Shown here: one piece after another, positions 25,131 to 33,408 of the stretch
Numbering within the stretch: position 1 is the first letter of the stretch
How the letters are laid out: every line of letters begins with the position of its first letter
Assembly: GCA_045110285.1 (NCBI GenBank)
Contig: JBGCGA010000047.1
Coordinates: forward strand, 1 to 64,000
Source: Putridiphycobacter sp045110285
GTDB lineage: Bacteria; Bacteroidota; Bacteroidia; Flavobacteriales_D; Crocinitomicaceae
DNA: 64,000 bases
Direction: 5' to 3'
Notes under the pieces: model-generated
Seen by the model: only the letters and a program-made list of their open reading frames with translations
Databases searched by the model: none
What the model was told of the DNA's origin: nothing
Translations under genes and position numbers: made by a program

Positions 25131-26780
25131 ATGAAAAATTCATCTACCTATTTAGCCCTTCTATTATTAGTTAGCGTAACTTCTTATGGACAAGAACAAA
25201 TTGATTTAAACTTTAACCAAACAAGTGCTACAATAAATACAAATGCTGTTCTGTTTTATGATACAATTAACCAAACCGCCGGTTATGAAATCCCAAAAAA
25301 CTCAGGAATCCATGCCATGTATTCAAACTCCTTTTGGTTTGGAGGCGAAGATGTTAATGGGCAAATAAGATTGGCAGCTCAAAAATACAATACGGACTCC
25401 GACTTTAGTACTGGGCCTCTAAGCACATTTGGAGGCAGCTTCAACAATGGGGTTCCTTATGGTGATGCTCAAACGGATTCTTCTACAATAGCCAACTATA
25501 ATCAAATATTTACTGTTGAAAAAAGTGGAATACAAGACTTTATTACATGGTGGAACTGTACTAATGGAATTACACCTCCAGGCCAGTGCAGCAATGTTGT
25601 TGCCCCAAGTGCTAATGATCTTGATAAAATCCTAAATTGGCCAGCTCATGGAGATATTGCTTTAGGTCACGATTATTATTTAGCTCCTTTTTATGATAAT
25701 CCTGATGGTCCAAACGGCGCAAATGGAATATATGATCCTATTGCTGATGGCGACTACCCCTGCATACCAGGACATAAAGCCGCTTATATAATTTTTAATG
25801 ACAAAGGAGGAGTTCATTCATCAGGTGGCGCACCAATAGGGCTAGAATTTCACATGACTGTCTATCAATTTGCGACAAACAACTTTTTAGATAATACATC
25901 TTTTGTAAAACTAAAAGCCATTAATAGAGGTACCCAAACCTTATTCAATTTTAAAGTTGCAAATTTTACTGATCCAATGATTGGAGATGCGACTGATGAT
26001 TATGTTGGAAGTAATCTAAGTAAAAATATGATTTATGCCTACAATAGTGACAATAATGATGTTGAATATGGAATAAACCCTCCTGCTATGGGGGTAGTGC
26101 TTTTGAATGCGCCAATGAGCGTAGCAGGAGTCATGAATAATCAAAGTGGTATTGCTGCTATGCAAACTCCTAATATTTCATCAGAGTATTGGGGATACTT
26201 GAATGGGCAATGGGGTAATTCTGGAGTTAATTTTACTGAAGGTGGAAATGGTTACGGTGGAACTGTAGCCACTAATTATCTCTATTCTGATATTGTGAAT
26301 TGGAGCGAAATTTCTGAAGGACAGACTGCAGGAGACAGACAAATGTTTATGGCATCAGACGGAGATATATTCTCTCCAGGGGAGGTTCAAGAATTTGAGT
26401 ACGCCTTTATCTCAGTTCGAAAAGGAAACCATTTAGAGAATGTAGATAGTTTATTCGTAATAGCTGATAGTGTACAATCATTTTATGACAATCAAATAAA
26501 TGACTGCCCACATGTTTTTGATCCAACATTAGGGACTATTGAGAGTAACAACCAAATTCAAAACATTAGTATATATCCTAATCCTGTTCAAAGTCAATTC
26601 AAAATTGATATCGAGGGAGAATTTGACCTAGAAATCTATTCAATAACTGGTCAATTAGTATATGAAGCTATGAATATTCAACCGCAACAAAATGTTTTAG
26701 CACCCACAAGCGGAGGTATATACTTTGTGAAAATTTATCAAAATGGACAAGTTACAACCTTAAAAATGGTGATTGATTAA
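25131..26780 (+). CDS. Secreted protein with T9SS type A C-terminal sorting domain
   Basis: 549 residues with a signal peptide (cleavage near TSYGQ) and a C-terminal T9SS sorting domain (about 480-549: ISIYPNPVQSQF, LEIYSITGQLVYE, GGIYFVKIYQNGQ, LKMVID). The body has segments NSFWFGGEDVNGQIRLAA, YYLAPFYDNPDGPNG, GIYDPIADGDYP and DYVGSNLSKNMIYAYNSDN. These recur in the 1347-residue protein at 59039-63082, so the two are paralogues of different length. Exported across the outer membrane; role unknown. It converges with the CotH-type gene 8 nt away. Confidence 0.88.
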   Translation: MKNSSTYLALLLLVSVTSYGQEQIDLNFNQTSATINTNAVLFYDTINQTAGYEIPKNSGIHAMYSNSFWFGGEDVNGQIRLAAQKYNTDSDFSTGPLSTFGGSFNNGVPYGDAQTDSSTIANYNQIFTVEKSGIQDFITWWNCTNGITPPGQCSNVVAPSANDLDKILNWPAHGDIALGHDYYLAPFYDNPDGPNGANGIYDPIADGDYPCIPGHKAAYIIFNDKGGVHSSGGAPIGLEFHMTVYQFATNNFLDNTSFVKLKAINRGTQTLFNFKVANFTDPMIGDATDDYVGSNLSKNMIYAYNSDNNDVEYGINPPAMGVVLLNAPMSVAGVMNNQSGIAAMQTPNISSEYWGYLNGQWGNSGVNFTEGGNGYGGTVATNYLYSDIVNWSEISEGQTAGDRQMFMASDGDIFSPGEVQEFEYAFISVRKGNHLENVDSLFVIADSVQSFYDNQINDCPHVFDPTLGTIESNNQIQNISIYPNPVQSQFKIDIEGEFDLEIYSITGQLVYEAMNIQPQQNVLAPTSGGIYFVKIYQNGQVTTLKMVID

Positions 26781-26788
26781 GCAAAATG

Positions 26789-29137
26789 TTAATCAACTGA
26801 GGAAGCCTCATTCTTACGCTTCTTCTTCCTTCTCCTCAAAACAATTACCGCAAAAAGAAGCAGAACCACAACACCTCCAGAAATTGCATAAATCATTTGC
26901 CATTTATTTCGGTCTGCTTCATCTGCTTTCCATCTAGCAACCGCTTCAGTATAGCTGGGGTTTGGCATTAAAGGGCTAGGGTTTTGAACCATCCAATTGT
27001 CAGTTGAATTATGAGCTGAATCAGGAATAACTAGAGCAATTGTAAAAGCGGAATCAATTTGAGAATAGCTAGTGTCATAAGTCATATAATCTACAACACG
27101 TCCTTCATAATCATATAGTTTAATAAACTCTCCTTTTTTAGATAATCCAAAATTTAAGCTATCAATCATTTTACTCACTTCCAGATCAAATACTCTTATT
27201 AAGTTCTGCTTCTGCCTGCAAATTAGCATATAGCTATCTGGCTGAATTGTACCTTCCTCAATCTTAATCCCTTTTTTATATGTTTTGTCTGTTATTACCC
27301 AACCAGCAACATTTACTTCATCAACTCCCATATTGTAAAGCTCAATCCAATCACCTGTTGAATCTAAATCAACTTGGTTAAAACTAACTTCATTTATAAT
27401 GATTTGATGCTGATGTCTGCTTGAATCTTTCGGTTTAATAATTGGTTCAAAATACACATTAGAAGATGGTAAAAAGGTAATTTTTTCTGTAGTTTCCGAC
27501 CTGCCTTTCCAGCCTATTAATTCATAATCGTGTTTAGGATTGGCCTTTATTTTTTGTGGAATTTGCGTAAAATACTGACCTTTAAAATCAGCCTTAATGT
27601 CAATACTATTCAGCTTAATGTTGCAAAGGTCTTCTGATGGCAATTTAACAGACACTTCAATTAAAGTATCTAACCCAAATTTTTCATCTATATGTTTATA
27701 TAAGTGCTCCGGTCTTTTCTGGACAAACTTGCGGACAATATCAAGGTTTTTTTTCCAGTTTTCCACAGTTGCTCCCCAACGTTTTTGGTGGTATGGAATT
27801 TCAGGCTCTATTCTTTTGGCCATTTTGTTGAATAAGGCCAAAGCAGTGTCCGAATGAAAGCAAGTGTTTAGATAGTCGCAAAAAGTATTGATGTATTGAT
27901 GTTCTATTTTTTTGTTTTTCAGAATGGTTCTGATAATAAAAGTTGACCATGCGGGGTTTGGCCATACCTCATTGCTTGCAGTTGTAAACTTCTTTAATGT
28001 ATTGGACGCATACCCCGTTTTATCGTCATTAGAAAGACCCATGTCTAAATCATAAAATATCCACCGCCATTTTGCCTTTGGCTTTCGCTCTCGAAAATAT
28101 CGAATATTTCCACCAGCATCTTTATTATCAGAATACACCTCAGATATATTATATCTGATATAATCGTGGATATTCATGAATTTAGAAAGCGAATCGGCAA
28201 TAAAATGATCCGTTAAATCATTACTTCTTAGGAATGCTCTTAGAAACTTATAATTCTTCGAAAAGCCATGTCTTTTGACACCATTATGCCTAAGTATATC
28301 TACTTTGTCTTTATCGACTTGAAAATTATCTTTGAGGTAATGCTCACTTATTTTTTCACGTAAATTTTGTATTCCCCAATATTTGCCATTAAGGAATACA
28401 ATAGCAGGTTCATAAGCTTGGATAGCAACACCGGTTGGTTTTGCCAATTGAGTCATAAAAGCATCTCGTAAATGTGTTCTCTTAAAATCTCCTCCGGAAT
28501 TTCTTATGATAAACGACTTATATTTTTTTGTTTTCCGCTCCTTAAATATGCGATAGTCAAACCTTTTTTTTCCATACTTAGATCGAGCAATAATAGCCAG
28601 GGACTTTTGAGGAAGCATTCGGCTGTAGCCACCAAAAAGACTCATTCCAGCTAACTGATTAAAACATCTTTTTCCAGTAGGGGTATACATTTCAATATTA
28701 CATTCATATTCCCAAGACTTCCAAAAATTAGCGCCGTAATAAGGCATTGTAGAATCAGCACAACAGCCTTTCTCATAAATTCCTTTTCCGTAACTCCAAA
28801 AATTATCAGGGTTTGAAACCACAGAAATGATGGGTAATGAAAACTCACGACCAGTAAAATAAGATTGAGTATTCACTTTCGATCGCTTTCCATTAATGTA
28901 AGTTATAGCCCTTAAAACAAGTACATCTTTCACTAATATAGAATCAGTATAAAGTAATGACTGACTATTTGGAATCGAACCATCAATTGTATAGTAAATA
29001 GCTGTATTGCTATCTGTTACCATATTGACATATAATGGTTTTTTAAATATACCACCTTTTGGACTCAACTTCACCTCCTTACCTAACAAAGCCAATGGCA
29101 AAACAAATTGAATAAATAAGAATGTGACCTTTCTCAT
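26789..29137 (-). CDS. Surface protein with chitobiase-like, CotH kinase and lamin-tail domains
   Basis: 782 residues. Order: signal peptide, an Ig-like chitobiase/hexosaminidase C-terminal domain (about 25-90, KGGIFKKPLYVNM, YYTIDGSIPN), and a CotH atypical kinase domain (about 110-510, QKSLAIIARSKYGKKRFDY, RTHLRDAFM, GIQNLREKI, WRWIFYDLDMGL with the metal-binding DLD). Then a lamin-tail domain (about 600-690, INEVSFN, DWIELYNMG), and a C-terminal transmembrane helix with basic tail (about 752-775). The ORF extends to a TTG at 29146, but ATG 29137 is the better start. CotH domains can phosphorylate proteins; here it is probably an envelope-anchored enzyme of unknown substrate. Confidence 0.87.
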   Translation of the reverse strand: MRKVTFLFIQFVLPLALLGKEVKLSPKGGIFKKPLYVNMVTDSNTAIYYTIDGSIPNSQSLLYTDSILVKDVLVLRAITYINGKRSKVNTQSYFTGREFSLPIISVVSNPDNFWSYGKGIYEKGCCADSTMPYYGANFWKSWEYECNIEMYTPTGKRCFNQLAGMSLFGGYSRMLPQKSLAIIARSKYGKKRFDYRIFKERKTKKYKSFIIRNSGGDFKRTHLRDAFMTQLAKPTGVAIQAYEPAIVFLNGKYWGIQNLREKISEHYLKDNFQVDKDKVDILRHNGVKRHGFSKNYKFLRAFLRSNDLTDHFIADSLSKFMNIHDYIRYNISEVYSDNKDAGGNIRYFRERKPKAKWRWIFYDLDMGLSNDDKTGYASNTLKKFTTASNEVWPNPAWSTFIIRTILKNKKIEHQYINTFCDYLNTCFHSDTALALFNKMAKRIEPEIPYHQKRWGATVENWKKNLDIVRKFVQKRPEHLYKHIDEKFGLDTLIEVSVKLPSEDLCNIKLNSIDIKADFKGQYFTQIPQKIKANPKHDYELIGWKGRSETTEKITFLPSSNVYFEPIIKPKDSSRHQHQIIINEVSFNQVDLDSTGDWIELYNMGVDEVNVAGWVITDKTYKKGIKIEEGTIQPDSYMLICRQKQNLIRVFDLEVSKMIDSLNFGLSKKGEFIKLYDYEGRVVDYMTYDTSYSQIDSAFTIALVIPDSAHNSTDNWMVQNPSPLMPNPSYTEAVARWKADEADRNKWQMIYAISGGVVVLLLFAVIVLRRRKKKRKNEASSVD

Positions 29138-29241
29138 GCTGTTCAAAAGTATTGACTAATACCGACACTTGTGCACATAGCGGTATGCTAATTATTAAGT
29201 GCGAATACTTAATAATTATTCGATAAACGCCAGTCAAACGC

Positions 29242-29249
29242 TATATTTG
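29242..29249 (+). promoter_or_regulatory. Likely -7 element (TATATTTG)
   Basis: Matches TAnnTTTG, 14 nt before the small membrane protein ATG at 29264. Confidence 0.4.
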
Positions 29250-29263
29250 TTAAAATAATTTAC

Positions 29264-29500
29264 ATGTTCGACATAACTGGAATTGATGTTTTAGGCTATT
29301 CTGCTTCAATAGTGCTACTCATCTCATTTATGATGAAAAAAGTAACCACATTAAGACTAATCAATTCGCTAGGCTGTGTTCTTTTTGCCATTTGGGGTGT
29401 TTTAATCACTAAATGGCCAGTGGTTATAACCAATGTGAGTATTATATTCATAAATATCTACTATTTATGGAAGGTTAGCCGTCAAAAAAAACAAAATTAG
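29264..29500 (+). CDS. Small inner-membrane protein, YgjV-like
   Basis: 78 residues with three hydrophobic segments (about 9-24, 31-50 and 54-70) and a basic C-terminus. LGYSASIVLLISFMMKK and LRLINSLGCVLFAIWG resemble the bacterial inner-membrane YgjV/Imp family, here as a half-length form. Function unknown. Stands alone, with its own -7 element. Confidence 0.75.
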   Translation: MFDITGIDVLGYSASIVLLISFMMKKVTTLRLINSLGCVLFAIWGVLITKWPVVITNVSIIFINIYYLWKVSRQKKQN

Positions 29501-29561
29501 CGAGGCTGATGATAGTCTGACGAATGACATTTATCATTTTTCTAAAAAATTTGCAGGATCC

Positions 29562-29630
29562 TTATTTAGATTAAATCTAAATAATATATATTTGCGCATT
29601 AAAGCGCTTATTTAGATTAATTATAAATAA
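29562..29630 (+). promoter_or_regulatory. Iron-operon control region: two tandem palindromic operators around a -7 element
   Basis: Site 1 (29562-29584) is a perfect inverted repeat with 11-bp arms (TTATTTAGATT) around a single A. Site 2 (29608-29630) repeats the left arm exactly and has two mismatches in the right arm; start-to-start distance is 46 bp. The -7 element TATATTTG (29587-29594) lies just after site 1, between the operators. The shape (TTTAGAT-n-ATCTAAA) recalls DtxR/MntR-type or Fur-type metal-repressor sites; the repressor cannot be named from sequence. Confidence 0.72.
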
Positions 29631-29636
29631 AAAACA

Positions 29637-30866
29637 ATGAAACTACAATCATTTATCCTATTGGTAGGAGCTACCATCATTACCACAACAAGCTGTAGAA
29701 AAGAAGGTTGTACAGATGAGACAGCTACAAACTATTCAGAAGAAGCCAAAAAAGATGACGGTTCTTGCCAGTACGAAATAGATAATTCAATTCCAGTACC
29801 AAGTACTTATGCTTTTACAAGAAAAGGCAAATCAACAGTTAGTTTTTCTGGTCAAACCCAGCGTTTAGAAATGCTAGCAGAAATGACAAATTACTTGAAA
29901 ACGGCAAACACAGCAGGTGTATCAGTGGACGCGCAATTACTAAAAGACATGTTTGCTAACAACGGCCACATTTGGACAGATTCAGATAATTTAGGACTAA
30001 CAGGATCATCAAAACAACTAAAAAGTAAAACAGCATATGGTGTAGCAGGTGGATCACCTGACGCTTCAGTTCAAGCAATTTTTGAGTCATATATGGATGA
30101 AATAGCTATAATAAGCGCAACAACAGTTAGTGGAACGGAAGATGGCGCTCCAGGAGTGGCAGGGATTTGGCCAAATGATGGTGTCAAAGGGCCTTATTTA
30201 ATGAATGGAAACGGAATGGAACATGTTCAATTAATTGAAAAAGGGTTGATGTGTGCCGTATTCATGAGTCAAATGACTGTTAACTATTTAGGGGCAATTA
30301 ATGAGGATGACAATACAGACATGTCAGATTCAGCAGCTGGTAAATACTACACACAAATGGAGCACCATTGGGATGAGGCTTTCGGGTATTTTACATCAGC
30401 AATCGATTTTCCGAATAACGGGACAGACCGTTTTTGGGGAAAATATGCTTCAGGCAGAGAGGATATCATACAGTCTAGTACCAAAATAATGGACGCATTT
30501 TTAAAAGGAAGAACCGCCATAGTAAATAAAGACTATACCGCAAGAGATGCCCAAGTAATTATCATTAATGATGAAATTGAAAGGGTTTCTGCAGGAACTG
30601 CTATTCATTATTTGAATGAAGCCAAAACTAATATTACAAACCCAACTACAAGAAATCATGTCTTATCTGAAGCATATGCTTTCCTAAGCGGATTAAAATA
30701 CGGTTACAATGCCATCAACAATAAAGGAATGAATACTATTGAAATTCAAAATGCACTGAATTTTATTGGTACGGATTTTAATGTTGTTACAGTTGCAAAC
30801 ATTAATTCTTGCATTGACTTAATTGCATCAAAAACTGGATTGGTGTCAGTAAAATCTCAACTTTAA
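29637..30866 (+). CDS. DUF4856 lipoprotein of a probable iron-uptake operon
   Basis: 409-residue lipoprotein (lipid Cys20 in TTTSC) with a cysteine motif CTDETATNYSEEAKKDDGSC right after the anchor, as in the lipoprotein at 14197. The mainly helical body (about 60-409: MLAEMTNYLKTAN, GNGMEHVQLIEKGLMCAVF, MEHHWDEAFGYFT, YAFLSGLKYGYNAI) is a DUF4856 domain, a family that usually neighbours imelysins and is thought to share their helical-bundle fold. First gene of the four-gene operon behind the tandem operators. Its GxEHxxL-type segment (GMEHVQL) may be the counterpart of the imelysin metal motif; that is inference. Confidence 0.87.
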   Translation: MKLQSFILLVGATIITTTSCRKEGCTDETATNYSEEAKKDDGSCQYEIDNSIPVPSTYAFTRKGKSTVSFSGQTQRLEMLAEMTNYLKTANTAGVSVDAQLLKDMFANNGHIWTDSDNLGLTGSSKQLKSKTAYGVAGGSPDASVQAIFESYMDEIAIISATTVSGTEDGAPGVAGIWPNDGVKGPYLMNGNGMEHVQLIEKGLMCAVFMSQMTVNYLGAINEDDNTDMSDSAAGKYYTQMEHHWDEAFGYFTSAIDFPNNGTDRFWGKYASGREDIIQSSTKIMDAFLKGRTAIVNKDYTARDAQVIIINDEIERVSAGTAIHYLNEAKTNITNPTTRNHVLSEAYAFLSGLKYGYNAINNKGMNTIEIQNALNFIGTDFNVVTVANINSCIDLIASKTGLVSVKSQL

Positions 30867-30873
30867 TAATACT

Positions 30874-30906
30874 AGCGGCTAATATTAAAAACTAGCTGCT
30901 CTTTTT
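30874..30906 (+). terminator. Terminator-like hairpin between the DUF4856 and imelysin genes
   Basis: AGCGGCTA (30874-30881) pairs with TAGCTGCT (30893-30900) with one G-T pair, followed by CTTTTT. It lies 10 nt before the imelysin ATG and would lower expression of the downstream three genes relative to the first. Confidence 0.5.
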
Positions 30907-30916
30907 ACTCTGGTAT

Positions 30917-32035
30917 ATGAAAACATTTAAGAACATCTTCACCTTACTTTTTGTTTTGGCCATTATTGCTTGCAAAAAGAAAAAAGAGACAGAAGTCTGT
31001 TCAACTATAGAATTTGACAGACAAGAAATGGTTAGTCATTTAACTAGTCAATATATCATTCCGGCTTATGAAGCTTATGACAATAGCTTAGCTACCATGC
31101 AGAATGCCATTGACATTTTTCTTCAAGAACCTTCTATTGCAGGCCTTAACCAGTCAAGAGCTGCATGGTTACAAGCAGCTGCATTTTGGCAAAATGTTGC
31201 CTTTTTGGAATTTGGTCCTGCTGAAAATATAGGTTTTAGAGGCCAAACCAACATTTACCCAATTGATACAAATCAAATTATTGCCAATAAAGCAGAAGGA
31301 GCTTACAACTTAGAAATACCAGCAAATTACAAAGCAAAAGGCCTGCAAGCTGTTGACTATCTTCTTAATTTACCTCAAGAAACTGACTCTTCCATTATTA
31401 GTTATTATACTGATAGTGTTCCTAATATCATATACCTAAAAGAGATAATAACAGACTTAAGGGCAAACGCGCAAAAAGTTGCAGAAGGGTGGACCTCTAC
31501 TAGTGAGAGTTTTATTAAGAACACAGCAGATAATGCACAGGGTAGTGCGGTAAGTAACATGGTAAATGCTCTCAGTGCACATTACGAAACATTTGTAAGA
31601 AAAGGAAAAGTTGGCTTACCAGTAGGCATATTTAATGGGTTTACGCAAACACCAATGCCCGGCCATGTAGAGGCACTATACTCTAGCGAATCTTTGTTTT
31701 TACTGAAGAAACAAATGCAAAGCATTCAAAACTTTATTAATGGCAAAGGGTTTACAACACATATAGAAGGAATGGGATTAAACAACTATATGGATTTTGT
31801 AAACGCTAAAAAAGGCACTCAAAACTTATCACAAGCCATTAATTCACAAATTGATCTCATTCTTTCTGAAATCGAAAATATTAACACTGAACCATTAAGC
31901 AAAGCAGTAATCAACCAGCCTGTAGCTTGTATGGCACTTTACCAAAGTATGCAAAAACTGGTGCCAATGATCAAAGTAGATCTCACCTCAGCATTAGGGG
32001 TGCTTATTACCTATCAAGATAACGACGGAGATTAG
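30917..32035 (+). CDS. Imelysin family lipoprotein (M75-like, iron-uptake associated)
   Basis: 372-residue lipoprotein (lipid Cys19 in AIIAC). The imelysin/EfeO-like fold is shown by WLQAAAFWQNVAFLEFGPAE (84-103), NIYPID, a conserved KGLQAVDYLL stretch and GLPVGIFNGFTQTPMPGHVE. The family signature GxHxxE reads G142-L-Q-A-V-D147, with His and Glu replaced by Gln and Asp, so classic metal coordination there is altered. Imelysins are periplasmic iron-regulated proteins; peptidase activity is doubtful. Followed after 8 nt by the HTTM gene. Confidence 0.9.
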   Translation: MKTFKNIFTLLFVLAIIACKKKKETEVCSTIEFDRQEMVSHLTSQYIIPAYEAYDNSLATMQNAIDIFLQEPSIAGLNQSRAAWLQAAAFWQNVAFLEFGPAENIGFRGQTNIYPIDTNQIIANKAEGAYNLEIPANYKAKGLQAVDYLLNLPQETDSSIISYYTDSVPNIIYLKEIITDLRANAQKVAEGWTSTSESFIKNTADNAQGSAVSNMVNALSAHYETFVRKGKVGLPVGIFNGFTQTPMPGHVEALYSSESLFLLKKQMQSIQNFINGKGFTTHIEGMGLNNYMDFVNAKKGTQNLSQAINSQIDLILSEIENINTEPLSKAVINQPVACMALYQSMQKLVPMIKVDLTSALGVLITYQDNDGD

Positions 32036-32043
32036 TCTTTTAG

Positions 32044-33408
32044 ATGCAAGCACTTTCAAATCATTTACAAAAATATGTGAGTATTGCCCCCTTGGTAATA
32101 TTTCGAATAATTTTTGGATTAATGGTTTTGTTTAGCACTATGCGTTTCATGCTGAAAGGATGGGTTTATGACCTATATATTGCTCCAAAATTTTTTTTTA
32201 CCTATTACGGTTTAGATTGGGTTGTTCCTTTTTCAAAATACGGAATGTACACAGTATTCGTATTGATGCTAGTTTCTGCAATCGGAATTATTTTAGGCTA
32301 CTTTTATAAACTCAGTACCATTACATTTTTTCTTCTTTTCACTTATGTAGAATTATTAGATAAAACAAATTACTTAAACCACTACTACTTTGTTAGCCTT
32401 GTTTCTTTTCTACTAATTATTGTTCCTGCTGGTAATCATTTCTCGCTAGATGTATTTTATAAGCGCACTAAAAAAATCTTAGAGGTACCCAATTGGACTA
32501 TCGACATATTTAAATTTCAAGTAGGAGTAGTGTACTTTTTTGCAGGGGTAGCTAAACTAAATTACCATTGGCTAATTGAAGCACAACCATTGACAAATTG
32601 GTTAAAACATCAAACAGACTTGCCTGCGATTGGTGCTCTCCTAAAATATAAATTCACAGCTTTTGCTTTTGCTTGGGGAGGCGCTTTATACGACTTAACT
32701 ATTCCCTTTCTTTTACTTTCTTCAAGATACAGATTACTGGGCTATTTTTTAGTGGTAGTTTTTCATACACTAACTGCCGTTATGTTTCCCATTGGGGTTT
32801 TTCCCTATGTTATGATTGGTAGCACTCTCATTTTCTTCTCATCCAATTTTCATCAAAAGTGTCTTGATTACTTATCTGACTGGTTTAAGAATACTAATAA
32901 CCAATCAAACAGTTCAGTATCGAAATATCAATATTCTCCCCCCCTTAAGTCACTTCTAATACTTTTTGTTATTATTCAGCTTGCTCTGCCATTTAGATAT
33001 TTATTATACCCAGGAAAGTTATTTTGGACTGAGCAAGGTTACCGATTCAGTTGGCGAGTAATGTTGATTGAAAAAGTAGGGTACGCTCAATTTAGCATCA
33101 AAGATAAATCTATAGACGGTGAATTGATAGTTGATAATTCAACATACTTAACACCACAGCAGGAAAAAATGATGGCTACGCAGCCTGATATGATTTTGCA
33201 ATACGCCCATTATTTAAAAGCCACTTTTAAAGACAGTACTTGGCAAGAAAATAATACAACAATTGCAATTACTAACCCTGTCATTACTGTAGATAGTAAG
33301 GTGGTTTTGTTCAATCAAGGAAGCAGAACCTTTATTAATCCGACTACTAACCTAGCTGAATTAAAAAGAGGTTGGCATTCAAAAAACTGGATTTTGGCAT
33401 ATGAATAA
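32044..33408 (+). CDS. HTTM domain membrane protein (vitamin-K-carboxylase-related fold)
   Basis: 454 residues with about seven to eight transmembrane helices in the first 325 residues (FRIIFGLMVLFSTMRFM, TYYGLDWVVPF, NHYYFVSLVSFLLIIVPAGNHFSLD, FQVGVVYFFAGVAKLNYHWL, GALYDLTIPFLLLSS, FHTLTAVMFPIGVFPYVMIG) and a C-terminal soluble part. This is the horizontally transferred transmembrane (HTTM) domain related to vitamin K-dependent gamma-glutamyl carboxylase. In Bacteroidota it recurs between imelysin and TonB-receptor genes; its role in metal uptake is unknown. Overlaps the receptor start by 8 nt. Confidence 0.87.
   Translation: MQALSNHLQKYVSIAPLVIFRIIFGLMVLFSTMRFMLKGWVYDLYIAPKFFFTYYGLDWVVPFSKYGMYTVFVLMLVSAIGIILGYFYKLSTITFFLLFTYVELLDKTNYLNHYYFVSLVSFLLIIVPAGNHFSLDVFYKRTKKILEVPNWTIDIFKFQVGVVYFFAGVAKLNYHWLIEAQPLTNWLKHQTDLPAIGALLKYKFTAFAFAWGGALYDLTIPFLLLSSRYRLLGYFLVVVFHTLTAVMFPIGVFPYVMIGSTLIFFSSNFHQKCLDYLSDWFKNTNNQSNSSVSKYQYSPPLKSLLILFVIIQLALPFRYLLYPGKLFWTEQGYRFSWRVMLIEKVGYAQFSIKDKSIDGELIVDNSTYLTPQQEKMMATQPDMILQYAHYLKATFKDSTWQENNTTIAITNPVITVDSKVVLFNQGSRTFINPTTNLAELKRGWHSKNWILAYE

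Noticed and set aside
32044..33408. A true vitamin K-dependent carboxylase
   Set aside because: Only the membrane domain relation is visible; the operon context points to metal uptake.
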